A stretch of DNA of 42,628 nucleotides from NCBI RefSeq assembly GCF_019752415.1, contig NZ_JAIEME010000050.1:1-42628 (forward strand). Reading direction: 5' to 3'. Positions 20,553-31,496 of the stretch are shown here, one piece after another. The first letter of the stretch is position 1. The number at the start of each line of letters is the position of its first letter. A model generated the notes under the pieces. The model made no database searches. It had not been told where the DNA came from and saw only the letters and a program-made list of their open reading frames with translations. Origin of the DNA: Nitrosomonas sp. Its GTDB lineage: Bacteria; Pseudomonadota; Gammaproteobacteria; Burkholderiales; Nitrosomonadaceae. Made by a program: the position numbers and the translations under genes.

Positions 20553-20590
20553 ATCGGAAGCACCTACCAAAATTCTTCGCAGGTTTTTCT

Positions 20591-21862
20591 TTAGCGCACC
20601 ATACTTGCTGCTTCACGAATAGCCATCAATAGTGTTGTATCCAGGTGGCCATCCGCAATGCGCTGTGTACTTTTCTGGAAACGGCTGATCGCTTGACGAG
20701 TCATTGATCCCATTACACCATCCGCTTCTCCGGCATCAATACCCAGTGCAGATAAATCCAGCTGAAGCTGGCGGACTTGTTCGCGGGATATTTTTTCCGT
20801 ATCGGCCCGTGGTGTACGATGTAATGCGGTCGCACCGGCAATGCGATCTGCCAGATGCCCGACCGACAGCGCATAAAATTCCGAGCGATTCCAGCGCATA
20901 ATCACATAAAAATTCTTGGTAACCAAAAAAGTCGGTCCTTGGTGACCTGAGGGAACGAGCAACGCAGCTTTCTGGTCGCTGGGTGGCAATGGCGTTCCAG
21001 CCGTTGTGGTAACACCAAGTTTCGCCCATTCCGCCTCACTTAGCATTTGATCACGCCCTGCCAGAGAATAATCAAAAGCTGGCGGGAGCCGGACTTCCCG
21101 CCCCCAATCCAAACCAGGCGTCCAACCCAATTGCCGCAGAAAATTACCCGCGGATCCCATGGCATCCGGGATACTGCCCCACAGATCACGACGTCCATCG
21201 CCATCGATATCTTTGGCATAGCGTAAGAAAGTCGATGGCATGAATTGCATGTGCCCCATGGCCCCTGCCCATGAGCCGATCATCCGTTCCGGCGAGATAT
21301 CTCCCGCATCGACAATGCGCATGGCATTGAACAACTCCTGTGTGAAAAAGGTGCTGCGACGCGGATCACAGGCAAGCGTGGCTAATGAGTCGATCACTGA
21401 CCAGTCGCCAAAATGCCCGCCGTAGTTAGTTTCCAGACCCCAGAATGAAACCAGATATTGTGCCGGAATACCCGTTTCCTGCTGAATCTGATTCAGTAAA
21501 GGACGATGTCTGGTAAATAATTCCCGGCCACGCTGTATGCGCTCATCATTGATACGCGTGTTAAAGTAATTTGCGAATGTTTGCGTGAATTCCGGTTGGC
21601 GTCGGTCCAGTTCAATCACGCGCGGTATGTATTTTGCCTTATCCAGTACCTTGCTGACTGTTCTGTCAGAAATACCTTCTGCTTTGGCTTGTGATTTGAT
21701 TCGAGCAATGCACTCGCCAAAATCGTTATCTTCGGCATGAGCAGTGTGTGTGAACGTCAAAAGAACAAACACTATGATTCCTGAGCCTATCTTCCTGCAA
21801 CATGCGCTATGCGCCAAAGAAAAATTAAAAGTAGGGAAATAGTGGGTAACGATCACTGGCAT
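20591..21862 (-). CDS. lytic murein transglycosylase, MltB family with peptidoglycan-binding domain
   Basis: Periplasmic enzyme that cleaves glycan strands to 1,6-anhydromuramic products. From ATG 21860-21862 it has 423 residues: an unusually long N-terminal stretch with hydrophobic segment GSGIIVFVLLTFTHTAHA as signal peptide, the MltB-type catalytic domain with the Glu in FWGLETNYGGHFGDWSVIDSLATLA, GSWAGAMGHMQFMPSTFLRYA, and a C-terminal PG_binding_1 domain (LQLDLSALGIDAGEADGVMGSMTRQAISRFQ). The open frame begins further upstream but would overlap fur; I chose the first ATG after the fur stop, four bases away. Confidence 0.9.
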   Translation of the reverse strand: MPVIVTHYFPTFNFSLAHSACCRKIGSGIIVFVLLTFTHTAHAEDNDFGECIARIKSQAKAEGISDRTVSKVLDKAKYIPRVIELDRRQPEFTQTFANYFNTRINDERIQRGRELFTRHRPLLNQIQQETGIPAQYLVSFWGLETNYGGHFGDWSVIDSLATLACDPRRSTFFTQELFNAMRIVDAGDISPERMIGSWAGAMGHMQFMPSTFLRYAKDIDGDGRRDLWGSIPDAMGSAGNFLRQLGWTPGLDWGREVRLPPAFDYSLAGRDQMLSEAEWAKLGVTTTAGTPLPPSDQKAALLVPSGHQGPTFLVTKNFYVIMRWNRSEFYALSVGHLADRIAGATALHRTPRADTEKISREQVRQLQLDLSALGIDAGEADGVMGSMTRQAISRFQKSTQRIADGHLDTTLLMAIREAASMVR

Positions 21863-21866
21863 TTTG

Positions 21867-22307
21867 TTATTTTCGATGAGGGCAGTTTGGTTTAATGCAA
21901 TCCGCATAGAGCGACAATGAATGTTCCTGCAGCGTAAATCCCCGATCTTTCGCAATGGCTGTTTGGCGTTTCTCTATTTCTGCATCATAGAACTCTTCAA
22001 CACGGCCACATTGCAAACAAACCAAGTGATCATGATGACCATCACCTTTCAGCTCAAAAACAGCTTTTCCACTTTCAAAATGATGCCGTTCCAACAATCC
22101 AGCTTGTTCAAATTGTGTTAGAACACGATAGACAGTAGCCAATCCGATATCTTCACCTTCACTGATCAATACCTTATAAACATCTTCAGCAGATAGGTGG
22201 CGTACGCTGCTTTGCTCGAACAAATTCAGTATTTTTAGCCTTGGCAGTGTTGTTTTTAGGCCAATATTTTTGAGGTCTTTACTTTTCAGATCGTTGAAGT
22301 TACCCAT
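21867..22307 (-). CDS. fur: ferric uptake regulator
   Basis: Iron-dependent repressor. The 146 residues have the winged-helix DNA-binding part ([19 protein letters not shown] ... [18 protein letters not shown]) and the metal/dimerisation part with HHDH (91-94), Cys97 and Cys100 (CLQCG) and a C-terminal CIKPNCPH motif. Divergent from bamE, the usual fur-bamE arrangement in betaproteobacteria, with a 77-base shared promoter region in which I could not assign a Fur box. Confidence 0.97.
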   Translation of the reverse strand: MGNFNDLKSKDLKNIGLKTTLPRLKILNLFEQSSVRHLSAEDVYKVLISEGEDIGLATVYRVLTQFEQAGLLERHHFESGKAVFELKGDGHHDHLVCLQCGRVEEFYDAEIEKRQTAIAKDRGFTLQEHSLSLYADCIKPNCPHRK

Positions 22308-22384
22308 GGTTCTCTCTGTTCGTAAAATTATTTACTGTATCATATAGTGCTGTGTTCACTTTGGAAACATATAATATCAACAAA

Positions 22385-23646
<1,262 letters not shown>

Positions 23647-23692
23647 TACCCCCTATCAGTAGCGACACATTTCACTCAGCGACAATCCAAAG

Positions 23693-24496
23693 ATGGCAAC
23701 GTATGCAATCGGTGATTTACAAGGCTGTTTTACCGCATTCCAACGGCTTATTGATCTAATCCGGTTCGATCCGGCACAGGATAAACTGTGGCTAGTTGGA
23801 GATATCGTCAATCGCGGCCCCGATTCATTATCCCTATTGCGTTATATCAAACAAGCAGGCGATGCGATAATCATGGTGCTAGGCAATCATGACTTGCACC
23901 TGTTAATGGTTGCAGTAGGCATCGCAAAAAACCATTCCAGTGACACAATTCAGTCTATCTTAGATGCGCCTGACCGGGATGAATTATTGCATTGGTTGCG
24001 GCAGCAGAAGCTATTTCATACACAAGGGCAGTATGCCATGGTACACGCCGGTTTGTTGCCCAGCTGGTCAGTTGCGCAAGCTGAACAATTAGCGCACGAA
24101 GCCGAGCGTGCTTTACGTCAGGATAATTATCAGGAATTTTTCTCACAAATGTATGGCAATCAACCCAATTACTGGCAAGATGATTGGACCGGTTATATCC
24201 GCTTGCGAGTAATTATCAATGCCATGACGAGGATGCGCATCTGCACTGCAACAGGCAACATGAATTTTGCTTTTAAAGGTGATCTGCAATCCATTCCGCC
24301 GGGTTATGTGCCGTGGTTTGGCGTACCGCAACGGGCCAGTCAGAAAGAAACCATTATTTGTGGCCACTGGTCGGCATTAGGGCTGCACATAACGGATAAC
24401 TTGATTGCATTAGATAGTGGTTGTGTCTGGGGTGGGCAACTGACTGCTATTCGTCTGGAAGACCGGAAAGTTTTTCAGCTTCCTTGTGCACAATAG
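23693..24496 (+). CDS. apaH: symmetrical bis(5'-nucleosyl)-tetraphosphatase
   Basis: Hydrolyses Ap4A to two ADP. The 267 residues carry the metallophosphatase motifs GDLQGC, GDIVNRGPDSL and GNHDLHLL, the His of VHAGLLPSW, and the family C-terminus (CGHWSALGLHITDNLIALDSGCVWGGQLTAIRLEDR). The 3' end overlaps the convergent acyltransferase gene by 50 bases, so no terminator space exists between them. Confidence 0.95.
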   Translation: MATYAIGDLQGCFTAFQRLIDLIRFDPAQDKLWLVGDIVNRGPDSLSLLRYIKQAGDAIIMVLGNHDLHLLMVAVGIAKNHSSDTIQSILDAPDRDELLHWLRQQKLFHTQGQYAMVHAGLLPSWSVAQAEQLAHEAERALRQDNYQEFFSQMYGNQPNYWQDDWTGYIRLRVIINAMTRMRICTATGNMNFAFKGDLQSIPPGYVPWFGVPQRASQKETIICGHWSALGLHITDNLIALDSGCVWGGQLTAIRLEDRKVFQLPCAQ

Positions 24497-25241
24497 GCAG
24501 CATCAGCGTATCAGCGATCGCTTGTTCCGATAGGCGCGCCAATTCCCGTCGATTCTTCATACCACATTGAATCGGGAGATTAAAAGTCAAATTAACATCA
24601 ATGCTTGTTTGGCTCAGTATTCTTTGTAACGACAAGATCAGAGATGGTTCTATATAAGCAGCTTCCTGACAAATATCCCCTGCGCTATTACGATAACTAA
24701 TGGCTACTGGATAAAGTAATGCATCAGCTGCCACGGCCGATTGCAGCAATGAAGCATGAAAATGATTTAATTGCATTCCATTGGTGGTAGTTCCCTCGGG
24801 AAATACAGTGACGCGCTCACTTTTTTCCAGTACTTCGCTGATTTGTTGATTAATACGCAAGGTATCGCTACGTTTTGCACGTTCAATAAATAATGTACCG
24901 GCATTTCGGCTCAACAGCCCCAACACTGGCCATTTGCTGATTTCTGCTTTGGCCACAAAACGAGTCGGGCAAGCTGCCATGAGCACACAAACATCCAACC
25001 AGGAGACGTGATTAGCGGCAAACAACACACGTGGTATTTCCGCTGTCGGCAAACTACCGTAACAATGCAGCCGGATATTGAAGATAGACAGCAAACCAAT
25101 CGCCCATTTCTGCATCATGCGCCGTTGAACACTCAGAGGAAAATACGGATAGACAATGGATTGCAGTAATCCTGAGGAAATCTGGAACAGCAAGCGAATC
25201 ATGCGAATAACACGCAGTAACAGAGAAGTAGTTTTTTGCAT
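24447..25241 (-). CDS. 1-acyl-sn-glycerol-3-phosphate acyltransferase-like (PlsC family)
   Basis: Membrane-associated acyltransferase. The 264 residues contain an N-terminal hydrophobic stretch, the catalytic HX4D motif NHVSWLDV (His78, Asp83), the substrate motif FVAKAEISKWPVLG, FIERAKR, and VFPEGTTTNG (about 147-156). It could be the PlsC acyltransferase or the OlsA-type lyso-ornithine-lipid acyltransferase; the sequence alone does not separate them. Its 3' end overlaps apaH. Upstream 25242-25562 holds only the sbtAB terminator. Confidence 0.88.
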   Translation of the reverse strand: MQKTTSLLLRVIRMIRLLFQISSGLLQSIVYPYFPLSVQRRMMQKWAIGLLSIFNIRLHCYGSLPTAEIPRVLFAANHVSWLDVCVLMAACPTRFVAKAEISKWPVLGLLSRNAGTLFIERAKRSDTLRINQQISEVLEKSERVTVFPEGTTTNGMQLNHFHASLLQSAVAADALLYPVAISYRNSAGDICQEAAYIEPSLILSLQRILSQTSIDVNLTFNLPIQCGMKNRRELARLSEQAIADTLMLPIVHKEAEKLSGLPDE

Positions 25242-25471
25242 GTAGCGAACTGCTCAGAGTAACTAGGGAGTGGATCTCAGGAGGTCAGAAGTTTACCAGG
25301 AAGTCTCACCGGCAGTTAAATTTATTGTAGCGCATCAATCTCGCTTCTTATCAAGGCCAGTCAAAGGGATTAACCAATAAATATTTAAACCTTGCGCCAA
25401 CTATAGAAAGTTATATGTATTTGATTGGAGATACTGCATGGTGATTTCACATCACATATCACCCAGATTTT

Positions 25472-25534
25472 AAAAGAAAAGTTCTGCAATACGCGCAATT
25501 CACAACTAAAAAATTATTGCGCATATTACAGAAC
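25472..25534 (-). terminator. terminator of the sbtA-sbtB operon
   Basis: GTTCTGCAATACGCGCAATT (25481-25500) pairs with the minus-strand GTTCTGTAATATGCGCAATAATT (25512-25534), a stem of about 18 bp. On the minus strand it is followed by TTTTCTTTT (25472-25480). It lies about 30 bases after the sbtB-like stop codon. Confidence 0.75.
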
Positions 25535-25562
25535 GATACAAAAGATCTAAAAGAATCCGGAA

Positions 25563-25880
25563 TTAATAAGAAACTGCCGGCCCCTCAACCCACTGGCATT
25601 CGGAAATCAGGCACATACCTCCCAGCTTCTTTAATGCAGGTCTGATTTCATCAAGCACTCTTTGCGCTTGATCTTCTTTACAAGCAAGAACAACCATCAC
25701 ATTTTCTAGTTCCATCATCACATCACCGGGGTCTCGTATACCGAGTGAACCGAGCCCACCTGCATTTTTAAGAACAGTGTAGCCACGCACTGAGCATCTA
25801 TCCAATAATTCCGTCAATTTTTCGAGTTGTTCAATACCGACAACAATCTCAAATCGTTTCATTGCTATTGTGTTATTCAT
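25563..25880 (-). CDS. P-II-like protein, SbtB type
   Basis: A 105-residue ferredoxin-like P-II relative: MKRFEIVVGIEQLEKLTELLDRCSVRGYTVLKNAGGLGSLGIRDPGDVMMELENVMVVLACKEDQAQRVLDEIRPALKKLGGMCLISEC. The T-loop region has no Tyr-51-type site, and the C-terminal redox loop found in cyanobacterial SbtB is absent (ends VEGPAVSY). It lies 42 bases downstream of the bicarbonate transporter gene, as SbtB does, and probably binds and regulates that transporter in response to adenyl nucleotides; this role is inferred from context. Start: ATG 25880, or the second ATG at 25862. Confidence 0.85.
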   Translation of the reverse strand: MNNTIAMKRFEIVVGIEQLEKLTELLDRCSVRGYTVLKNAGGLGSLGIRDPGDVMMELENVMVVLACKEDQAQRVLDEIRPALKKLGGMCLISECQWVEGPAVSY

Positions 25881-25922
25881 AAATTTTTCCCATCAATAAA
25901 CATTCATTAAATTTAATCGTTT

Positions 25923-26879
25923 TTAAACTGCGATGCTATGGAACCAATGCGCCATTTCCCAGTAAATCGGTACACCAATAAAGATGTTAAAGGGAAAAGT
26001 CACGCCGAGAGAAGCTCCTAATGAAAGCGCTGGGTCTGCATCAGGCACCGCAAGACGCATGGCCGCAGGCGCAGCAATATAGGAACAGCTAGCGTACAAG
26101 ACTGCCAATAACATCGTGCCGCCTTCCGACAAGCCAAATATCCAGCCCAAGTAAGCGCCGAACGCTCCCATCAACATCGGGAAAAGTACACCAAAACTAA
26201 TTATGAATACACCTTTTGCGGCAACCACTTTCAGTCGCGCCGCTGCCAGCAAACCCATTTCCAACAAGAAGAAGGCGAGCACACCCATAAACAAGTCCAT
26301 AAACATTTTGTCTAGTGGTGATACCAGCTTCACCATGCCAGCGTAATAACCAATAATTACACCCATTACCAAGAGATACAGGCTGGTACCGGTCAAGATT
26401 TCGTGCATCAACTTGCCCCATTGGGTTTTCTCACCGCCAGCACCTGCACGTGCCAAGATCGTACCAGTTACCAACGCTGGTATTTCCATCAGCGCCATAA
26501 TCAGTACCATATAACCTTCGGAAGGTTCATCCTTCGCTGCCAGAAAGGCGACGCCCACAGCGAAAGTTACCGCGCTCACCGAGCCATAATGCGCGGAAAT
26601 AGCGCCCGCATCAGCTTGGGTGAATTTACCTAGGTACCTTAATATCGGGTAAGCTGTCAGCGGAATGAGCGCTGATAAAACAACCATGGAAAGCGCGACA
26701 GGCAGCACCTCCATGATTTCATACTTGGCCATTGACACACCGCCTTTAAAACCAATGGCGATCAACAGAAAAATACTCAAGCTCTTATATAAAGCTTCGG
26801 GTATTTTGAGGTCAGATTTGATTACACCTGCCAAAACCCCGAACACGAAAAAAAGCACTACTGGTTGTATAGATGCCAT
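25923..26879 (-). CDS. sbtA: sodium-dependent bicarbonate permease, SbtA family
   Basis: Inner-membrane Na+/HCO3- symporter family (DUF897). The 318 residues are mostly transmembrane helices (about ten) with the family motifs PEALYKSLSIFLLIAIGFKGGVSM, SAHYGSVSAVTFAVG, FFLLEMGLLAAARL, YASCSYIAAPAAMRLAVPDADPALSLGASLGVTFPFNI. The length equals proteobacterial SbtA and is shorter than the cyanobacterial form. AGGGAG precedes the ATG. With the SbtB-like gene it forms a two-gene operon ended by the hairpin at 25472-25534, fitting inorganic carbon uptake in an autotroph. Confidence 0.93.
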   Translation of the reverse strand: MASIQPVVLFFVFGVLAGVIKSDLKIPEALYKSLSIFLLIAIGFKGGVSMAKYEIMEVLPVALSMVVLSALIPLTAYPILRYLGKFTQADAGAISAHYGSVSAVTFAVGVAFLAAKDEPSEGYMVLIMALMEIPALVTGTILARAGAGGEKTQWGKLMHEILTGTSLYLLVMGVIIGYYAGMVKLVSPLDKMFMDLFMGVLAFFLLEMGLLAAARLKVVAAKGVFIISFGVLFPMLMGAFGAYLGWIFGLSEGGTMLLAVLYASCSYIAAPAAMRLAVPDADPALSLGASLGVTFPFNIFIGVPIYWEMAHWFHSIAV

Positions 26880-27120
26880 ACAAAAAACTCCCTATTCGAT
26901 TTGATGTTATTTAATATTTTAGTTTTAAAAGAAATTCGTCCCTTATCACAGTCTTCTTCAAAGCCTCGTAGAAGCTGAACTAAATTAACCCGAACAAATT
27001 CTGTAGACAGCAAGACACCACACTACCCAATTTTATCTGAAACTCTACGAGACTCTAAGGTTGAAAACGTTAACACAGGAAATGTGAAGAATTCGTGAAT
27101 ACTATTGATCTGATTAGCTA

Positions 27121-28410
27121 TCAACTATTAGCGCGCTCTGGGAAAATTATATGGAAAGTTGTACCCTGCCCAGGCGTGCTGTTTACTTCGATCAACCAAC
27201 CATAGTGACTACAGATCCGCTTCACAATAGCAAGTCCAATCCCTAATCCTTGCCCCTGTGTTGAACCACGAAAGAAGCGTTCATACAGCAATGGCAGAAA
27301 AGCCGGTTCTATCCCGATTCCGGAATCTGAAATCGACAATCGTTGATGATCAAATCCAACCCGGATATGCCCCATCGGCGTATATTGCACCGCGTTACGA
27401 ATCAGATTCATCAGTATTGTATGCAGTGCCTGGCGATTGACCGTAAGCACCACATCGGGAGCAATCAGTACTTCAAAAACAAGCTTCTTCCTGGAAATTT
27501 CAGCTAGTAAAGGATCTGCTGCATCATAAACACATTCTGCAACTGCCACTGTCTCTATGACGCCGAGCGCTTGTTCACGCGCAAGGAATAACAAGGCTTG
27601 AATCTGTTCACCCATTCGGGTGGCGGCGGCCTCAATCATTTTTATACGTTGGTAGGCTTTGACAGGTATGTCGGCTGCCGCAACCAGCAACTCGCAACTG
27701 GTTAGAATGGTTGTAATCGGCGTTCTTAATTCGTGACTGATATTGGCAGTAAATTCTTGTTCACGTTGCAGCATGCGCTTGATACGATTCTGATAATCAT
27801 CCAGTGCTCGTGCAAGTTGTGCTACTTCCTCATCCATGCCAGGCTGCGCCAACAATCCGATCTGAACATCTCCAGGGGCGAGTAAATTGACTCGCTCAGC
27901 CAAATCCGTCACTTGTTTAACCAGTATCCGGGCAAGAAGGTATCCGACTACAAACGCAATAGCAACGACTAGAAGCCAAGATAATAAAATGAGTAATCGA
28001 AGCTTACTTAATCGCTGCTGATGAAGCGCAATCCGATACGCCACAAGAAACTTCACTTCATCAACGGTACGAATTAAAACATGAAAATCCTCAATGCCGT
28101 AGTAAATACGATGATAACCAGTATTTAATCCACGCAAATAAGCAGGAATCTGCAACTCATCGTCTATATCATGAATAACATAGGTTTTTAGATGTGAGCC
28201 GACTTGAGAGATAAAATCGGAGTGCTTCTGATAACGATAAACAAGATGATCCATTTCCATTTCAATCACTTGCTCGATATGATCTTCCTCTATGTTATCT
28301 GAAACAAAATAAAGAATAATGCACAGCGTACCAACGGTAAAAATGCTGAATGTCGCTAGCGCTACAGCAACACGATAGCGCAGGCTATGTTCTATCGGAT
28401 ATCTGCGCAC
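27121..28410 (-). CDS. sensor histidine kinase (two-component system)
   Basis: Membrane sensor of 429 residues: TM1 about 12-36, a periplasmic domain about 37-138, TM2 about 139-161, a HAMP-like linker, the dimerisation/phosphoacceptor box ANISHELRTPIT with His226, N-box NLIRNAVQYTP, G1 ISDSGIGI and G2 GLGIGLAIVKRIC. The start is GTG at 28408-28410, inside the end of the response regulator gene (26-base overlap), so the two are translationally coupled. The signal it senses is unknown. Confidence 0.93.
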   Translation of the reverse strand: MRRYPIEHSLRYRVAVALATFSIFTVGTLCIILYFVSDNIEEDHIEQVIEMEMDHLVYRYQKHSDFISQVGSHLKTYVIHDIDDELQIPAYLRGLNTGYHRIYYGIEDFHVLIRTVDEVKFLVAYRIALHQQRLSKLRLLILLSWLLVVAIAFVVGYLLARILVKQVTDLAERVNLLAPGDVQIGLLAQPGMDEEVAQLARALDDYQNRIKRMLQREQEFTANISHELRTPITTILTSCELLVAAADIPVKAYQRIKMIEAAATRMGEQIQALLFLAREQALGVIETVAVAECVYDAADPLLAEISRKKLVFEVLIAPDVVLTVNRQALHTILMNLIRNAVQYTPMGHIRVGFDHQRLSISDSGIGIEPAFLPLLYERFFRGSTQGQGLGIGLAIVKRICSHYGWLIEVNSTPGQGTTFHIIFPERANS

Positions 28411-29080
28411 GGGATGTCAAACAATAACCAAGACCATGAACAGTCTCGATTGGATCGTATCCGCCGGCCTTAGATAAAGCTCGCCGTAAAATATGCATGT
28501 GACTACGTAAGGTATCGCTTGTTTCCTGGACATCTTCCCAGGCTTCCAGCTCAAGCTCTTCGCGGCTGAATACTCTGCCTGGTTCACTCATCATCAGTGC
28601 CAATAAGCGTATACACTTGGGTGGAATCTTTACAGCTTGATTGTCGAAAAGAATGGAAAATGTTTTCGGGTCAAAAGACAATTTTTCAAACTCCAACTTA
28701 CGATTCGCAACTTTTCCAATATGTCTTTTATGCATCGCCAACAAGCGTGCTTCGACTTCTTTTAAGGCGAATGGCTTGACGAGATAATCATCCGCGCCTT
28801 GCTCAAAACCAGCCAGCTTGTCATCCAGTGTATCGCGGGCTGTTAACATTAAAATCGGCGTGTCAATCTGTGATTCCTGGCGCAATTTACGGCACAAAGT
28901 CATCCCATTCATTCCAGGCAAACCTAAATCAAGCAAAATTGCGTCAAACCGTTGTGTTACGGCAAGATGAAGCCCGGCAATTCCATTGACAGCAGCATCG
29001 GCCGTATGTCCTCGAGATTCCAGAAAATCATAAAGATTGGCAGCGATCGCCAAATCGTCCTCAATAATCAATATATGCAT
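28385..29080 (-). CDS. response regulator, OmpR/PhoB family
   Basis: A 231-residue two-domain regulator. The receiver domain (1-about 118) has acidic pair EDD (7-9), phosphoacceptor Asp51 (LLDLGLPG), Thr80 and Lys102 (LVKPF); the winged-helix domain (about 130-225) has PPKCIRLLALMMSEPGRVFSREELELEAW ... LRSHMHILRRALSKAGG ... VHGLGYCL. Overlaps the kinase gene, which it presumably pairs with. Regulated genes are not evident; the TGTCGATTTA at its start is judged a chance match to the ECF boxes. Confidence 0.95.
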   Translation of the reverse strand: MHILIIEDDLAIAANLYDFLESRGHTADAAVNGIAGLHLAVTQRFDAILLDLGLPGMNGMTLCRKLRQESQIDTPILMLTARDTLDDKLAGFEQGADDYLVKPFALKEVEARLLAMHKRHIGKVANRKLEFEKLSFDPKTFSILFDNQAVKIPPKCIRLLALMMSEPGRVFSREELELEAWEDVQETSDTLRSHMHILRRALSKAGGYDPIETVHGLGYCLTSRAQISDRT

Positions 29081-29124
29081 AAATCGACAGTTACAAATTA
29101 CTTGCGATGATCGTTCAAATCTGT

Positions 29125-30198
29125 TTACACGTTCACCGAATGAAATTTACGGCTCAATGTATGAACAGCCTCTACCAATGCCGCTGCATTTTCTGGGGGA
29201 GTAAACTGAGAAATGCCATGCCCCAGATTAAATACATGACCACTTCCATACCCATAACTGGCCAGTATCTTTTCCACCTCCGCAGCGATTACTTCGGGCG
29301 ATGCAAAAAGTACTGAAGGATCTAGATTACCCTGCAAAGCAACTTTATCCCCGACACGGCGGCGTGCATTACCAATATCTATTGTCCAGTCTAACCCGAC
29401 GGCATCGCAGCCAATATCCGCAATGGCTTCCAGCCATAAACCGCCGCCTTTGGTGAAAACAATACTTGGGATGCGCACACCATCCTGTTCACGCTTTAAT
29501 CCGGAAACAATCTGCTGAATATAACGCAATGAAAATTCCTGATAAGCCGCATGTGAAAGCGCCCCGCCCCAGGTATCAAAAATCATTACAGTCTGTGCGC
29601 CGGATTCAATCTGCGCATTCAGGTAAGCCGTCACAGCCTTTGCATTCACATCGAGTATGTGATGCAGCAATTCCGGACGCTGATACAACATGGTTTTGAT
29701 TTCACGAAATTCAGTACCGCCACGCCCTTCAACCATATAGCAGGCAAGTGTAAAGGGACTGCCAGAGAAACCAATTAACGGTACCCGGTTATCCAGCGCT
29801 TTGCGAATTTCTGCGACGGCATCCATCACATAGCGCAATTCTTGGCCGGGATCAGGCACCTTTAATGCACGAATTTCTCTTTCTTCGCGTAAAGGACGCT
29901 CAAACATAGGCCCCTCACCTTGTGAAAAATACAACCCCAGTCCCATCGCATCCGGAATTGTCAGGATATCCGAAAACAATATTGCAGCATCCAGCGGAAA
30001 TCGCGCCAGCGGTTGCAGTGTCACCTCCGTAGCAAATCCCGGATTTTTGCATAAAGACAGGAAATCCCCGGCACGAGCACGCGTCTCATTATATTCCGCC
30101 AGGTATCTACCCGCCTGACGCATTAGCCAAACAGGCGTATATTCAACGGGCTGTTTCAGAAGCGCACGCAAAAACGTATCATTCTTAAGTGTTGTCAT
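29125..30198 (-). CDS. hemE: uroporphyrinogen decarboxylase
   Basis: Haem biosynthesis: converts uroporphyrinogen III to coproporphyrinogen III. The 357 residues contain the family signatures [15 protein letters not shown] (about 22-36), [42 protein letters not shown], and [23 protein letters not shown] at the C-terminus. Normal length and start. It sits between a two-component system and dgt, all on the minus strand. Confidence 0.98.
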   Translation of the reverse strand: MTTLKNDTFLRALLKQPVEYTPVWLMRQAGRYLAEYNETRARAGDFLSLCKNPGFATEVTLQPLARFPLDAAILFSDILTIPDAMGLGLYFSQGEGPMFERPLREEREIRALKVPDPGQELRYVMDAVAEIRKALDNRVPLIGFSGSPFTLACYMVEGRGGTEFREIKTMLYQRPELLHHILDVNAKAVTAYLNAQIESGAQTVMIFDTWGGALSHAAYQEFSLRYIQQIVSGLKREQDGVRIPSIVFTKGGGLWLEAIADIGCDAVGLDWTIDIGNARRRVGDKVALQGNLDPSVLFASPEVIAAEVEKILASYGYGSGHVFNLGHGISQFTPPENAAALVEAVHTLSRKFHSVNV

Positions 30199-30227
30199 TA
30201 AAAAGCCTATATCTTATTGTTCTTTTG

Positions 30228-30260
30228 AAAGGCTACTCGCAAGCAAGTATGTTAGCCTTT
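30228..30260. other. hairpin between dgt and hemE
   Basis: AAAGGCTA (30228-30235) and TAGCCTTT (30253-30260) form a perfect 8-bp stem around a 17-base loop. It may act as a terminator after dgt, but there is no strong T run outside the stem on the minus strand. Confidence 0.35.
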
Positions 30261-30374
30261 TCCCCAATCGGCAATATTACCAGTGAATAGCTATCACGTA
30301 TATTGTCTATCCGGAATGAAAATCAATCTGTCTTGATAAAAAAGGGGTTCTTTCAATTGAAACTCTGTTCATTA

Positions 30375-31496
30375 TTAATTTTCAGTAATAGAAAATAAGC
30401 GCTGATACTCTTTAATCGCATACCGGTCCGTCATTCCAGCAATATAGTCAGCGATTGCCTGGTGTCCTTCCTGCTCAAATTTTTTCTGATATTTGACAGG
30501 CAACAACAATATCTCCGAGCTAAAAGCAGCAAATAACTTCTCAATCGTATGACGCGCTCTGCTATTCATGCGTACCACACGAAAATGCCGGTAAAGGTTA
30601 TCGAACAGAAATTTTTTTAATTCTTGCTGCTCCTTTTTGATCTGCTGGCTAAAGCCGATTAGCGGCGGCGCTGTATGCACTGCAGCCAGCGTATCAATAC
30701 CGGCATCTTTGATGTTGCGGGTACTTTGCTGAATAAGATCGGTTACCAGTGTATTGATCATACTGCGCACCGTTTCATAAACCATGCGACGTTCCGGCAG
30801 TATCGGATATTTATCTTTCACTTGTGTTAGGTGACGCGAAAAAATAGAGACTTCTTCCAATTGATCCAATGTGATTAAACCCGAACGCAATCCATCATCC
30901 ACATCGTGATTATTGTAGGCAATTTCGTCAGAAAAATTGGCTAACTGCGCTTCCAAAGAAGGATTTCTATGCTGCAAAAAACGCTCTCCTAATGCGCCAA
31001 GTTTTGGAATGTTTTTCCTCGCCACATGCTTGAGTATTCCTTCCCGTGTTTCGTAGCAAAGATTCAAGCCATCAAAAGCGGCATAACGTTCCTCAAGAAC
31101 ATCCACAACCCGCAAGGATTGGAGGTTATGTTCAAAACCACCATATTCCCGCATGCATTCATTCAACACATCCTGACCCGCATGCCCGAATGGGGTGTGC
31201 CCAAGATCATGAGCCAGTGAAATTGCTTCAACCAAATCTTCATTTAACCCCAAGTTTCTTGCAATCGAACGCCCTATCTGCGCAACTTCCAGGCTATGCG
31301 TCAGACGTGTACGGAATAAATCCCCTTCATGATTGACAAAAACCTGGGTTTTATACTCCAGGCGGCGAAAGGCTGTAGAGTGTATGATTCGATCCCGGTC
31401 ACGCTGAAATTCACTCCGCCCGGCAGGCGGCTCTTCAGGAATCATGCGTCCACGTGAATTATCAGAAGACACCGCATAAGCAGTCCGCTTATTCAT
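30375..31496 (-). CDS. deoxyguanosinetriphosphate triphosphohydrolase-like HD protein
   Basis: HD-domain dNTPase, releasing triphosphate from dNTPs. About 373 residues with [24 protein letters not shown], the metal-binding H...HD...D set [16 protein letters not shown] and [24 protein letters not shown], and [17 protein letters not shown]. It belongs to the shorter Dgt-like subgroup (subtype 2). The start is the ATG at 31494-31496, which overlaps the aroKB stop (GTGATGAATAA), indicating translational coupling; the aroK-aroB-dgt order is common in betaproteobacteria. Confidence 0.93.
   Translation of the reverse strand: MNKRTAYAVSSDNSRGRMIPEEPPAGRSEFQRDRDRIIHSTAFRRLEYKTQVFVNHEGDLFRTRLTHSLEVAQIGRSIARNLGLNEDLVEAISLAHDLGHTPFGHAGQDVLNECMREYGGFEHNLQSLRVVDVLEERYAAFDGLNLCYETREGILKHVARKNIPKLGALGERFLQHRNPSLEAQLANFSDEIAYNNHDVDDGLRSGLITLDQLEEVSIFSRHLTQVKDKYPILPERRMVYETVRSMINTLVTDLIQQSTRNIKDAGIDTLAAVHTAPPLIGFSQQIKKEQQELKKFLFDNLYRHFRVVRMNSRARHTIEKLFAAFSSEILLLPVKYQKKFEQEGHQAIADYIAGMTDRYAIKEYQRLFSITEN

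Noticed and set aside
22308..22384. possible Fur box in the fur-bamE spacer
   Set aside because: AT-rich, but no convincing GATAAT-type 19-bp palindrome could be read.
29085..29094. TGTCGATTTA (minus strand) at the response regulator start, like the ECF boxes
   Set aside because: No CGACTA box follows at 17 bases and the site overlaps the start codon; a chance match.
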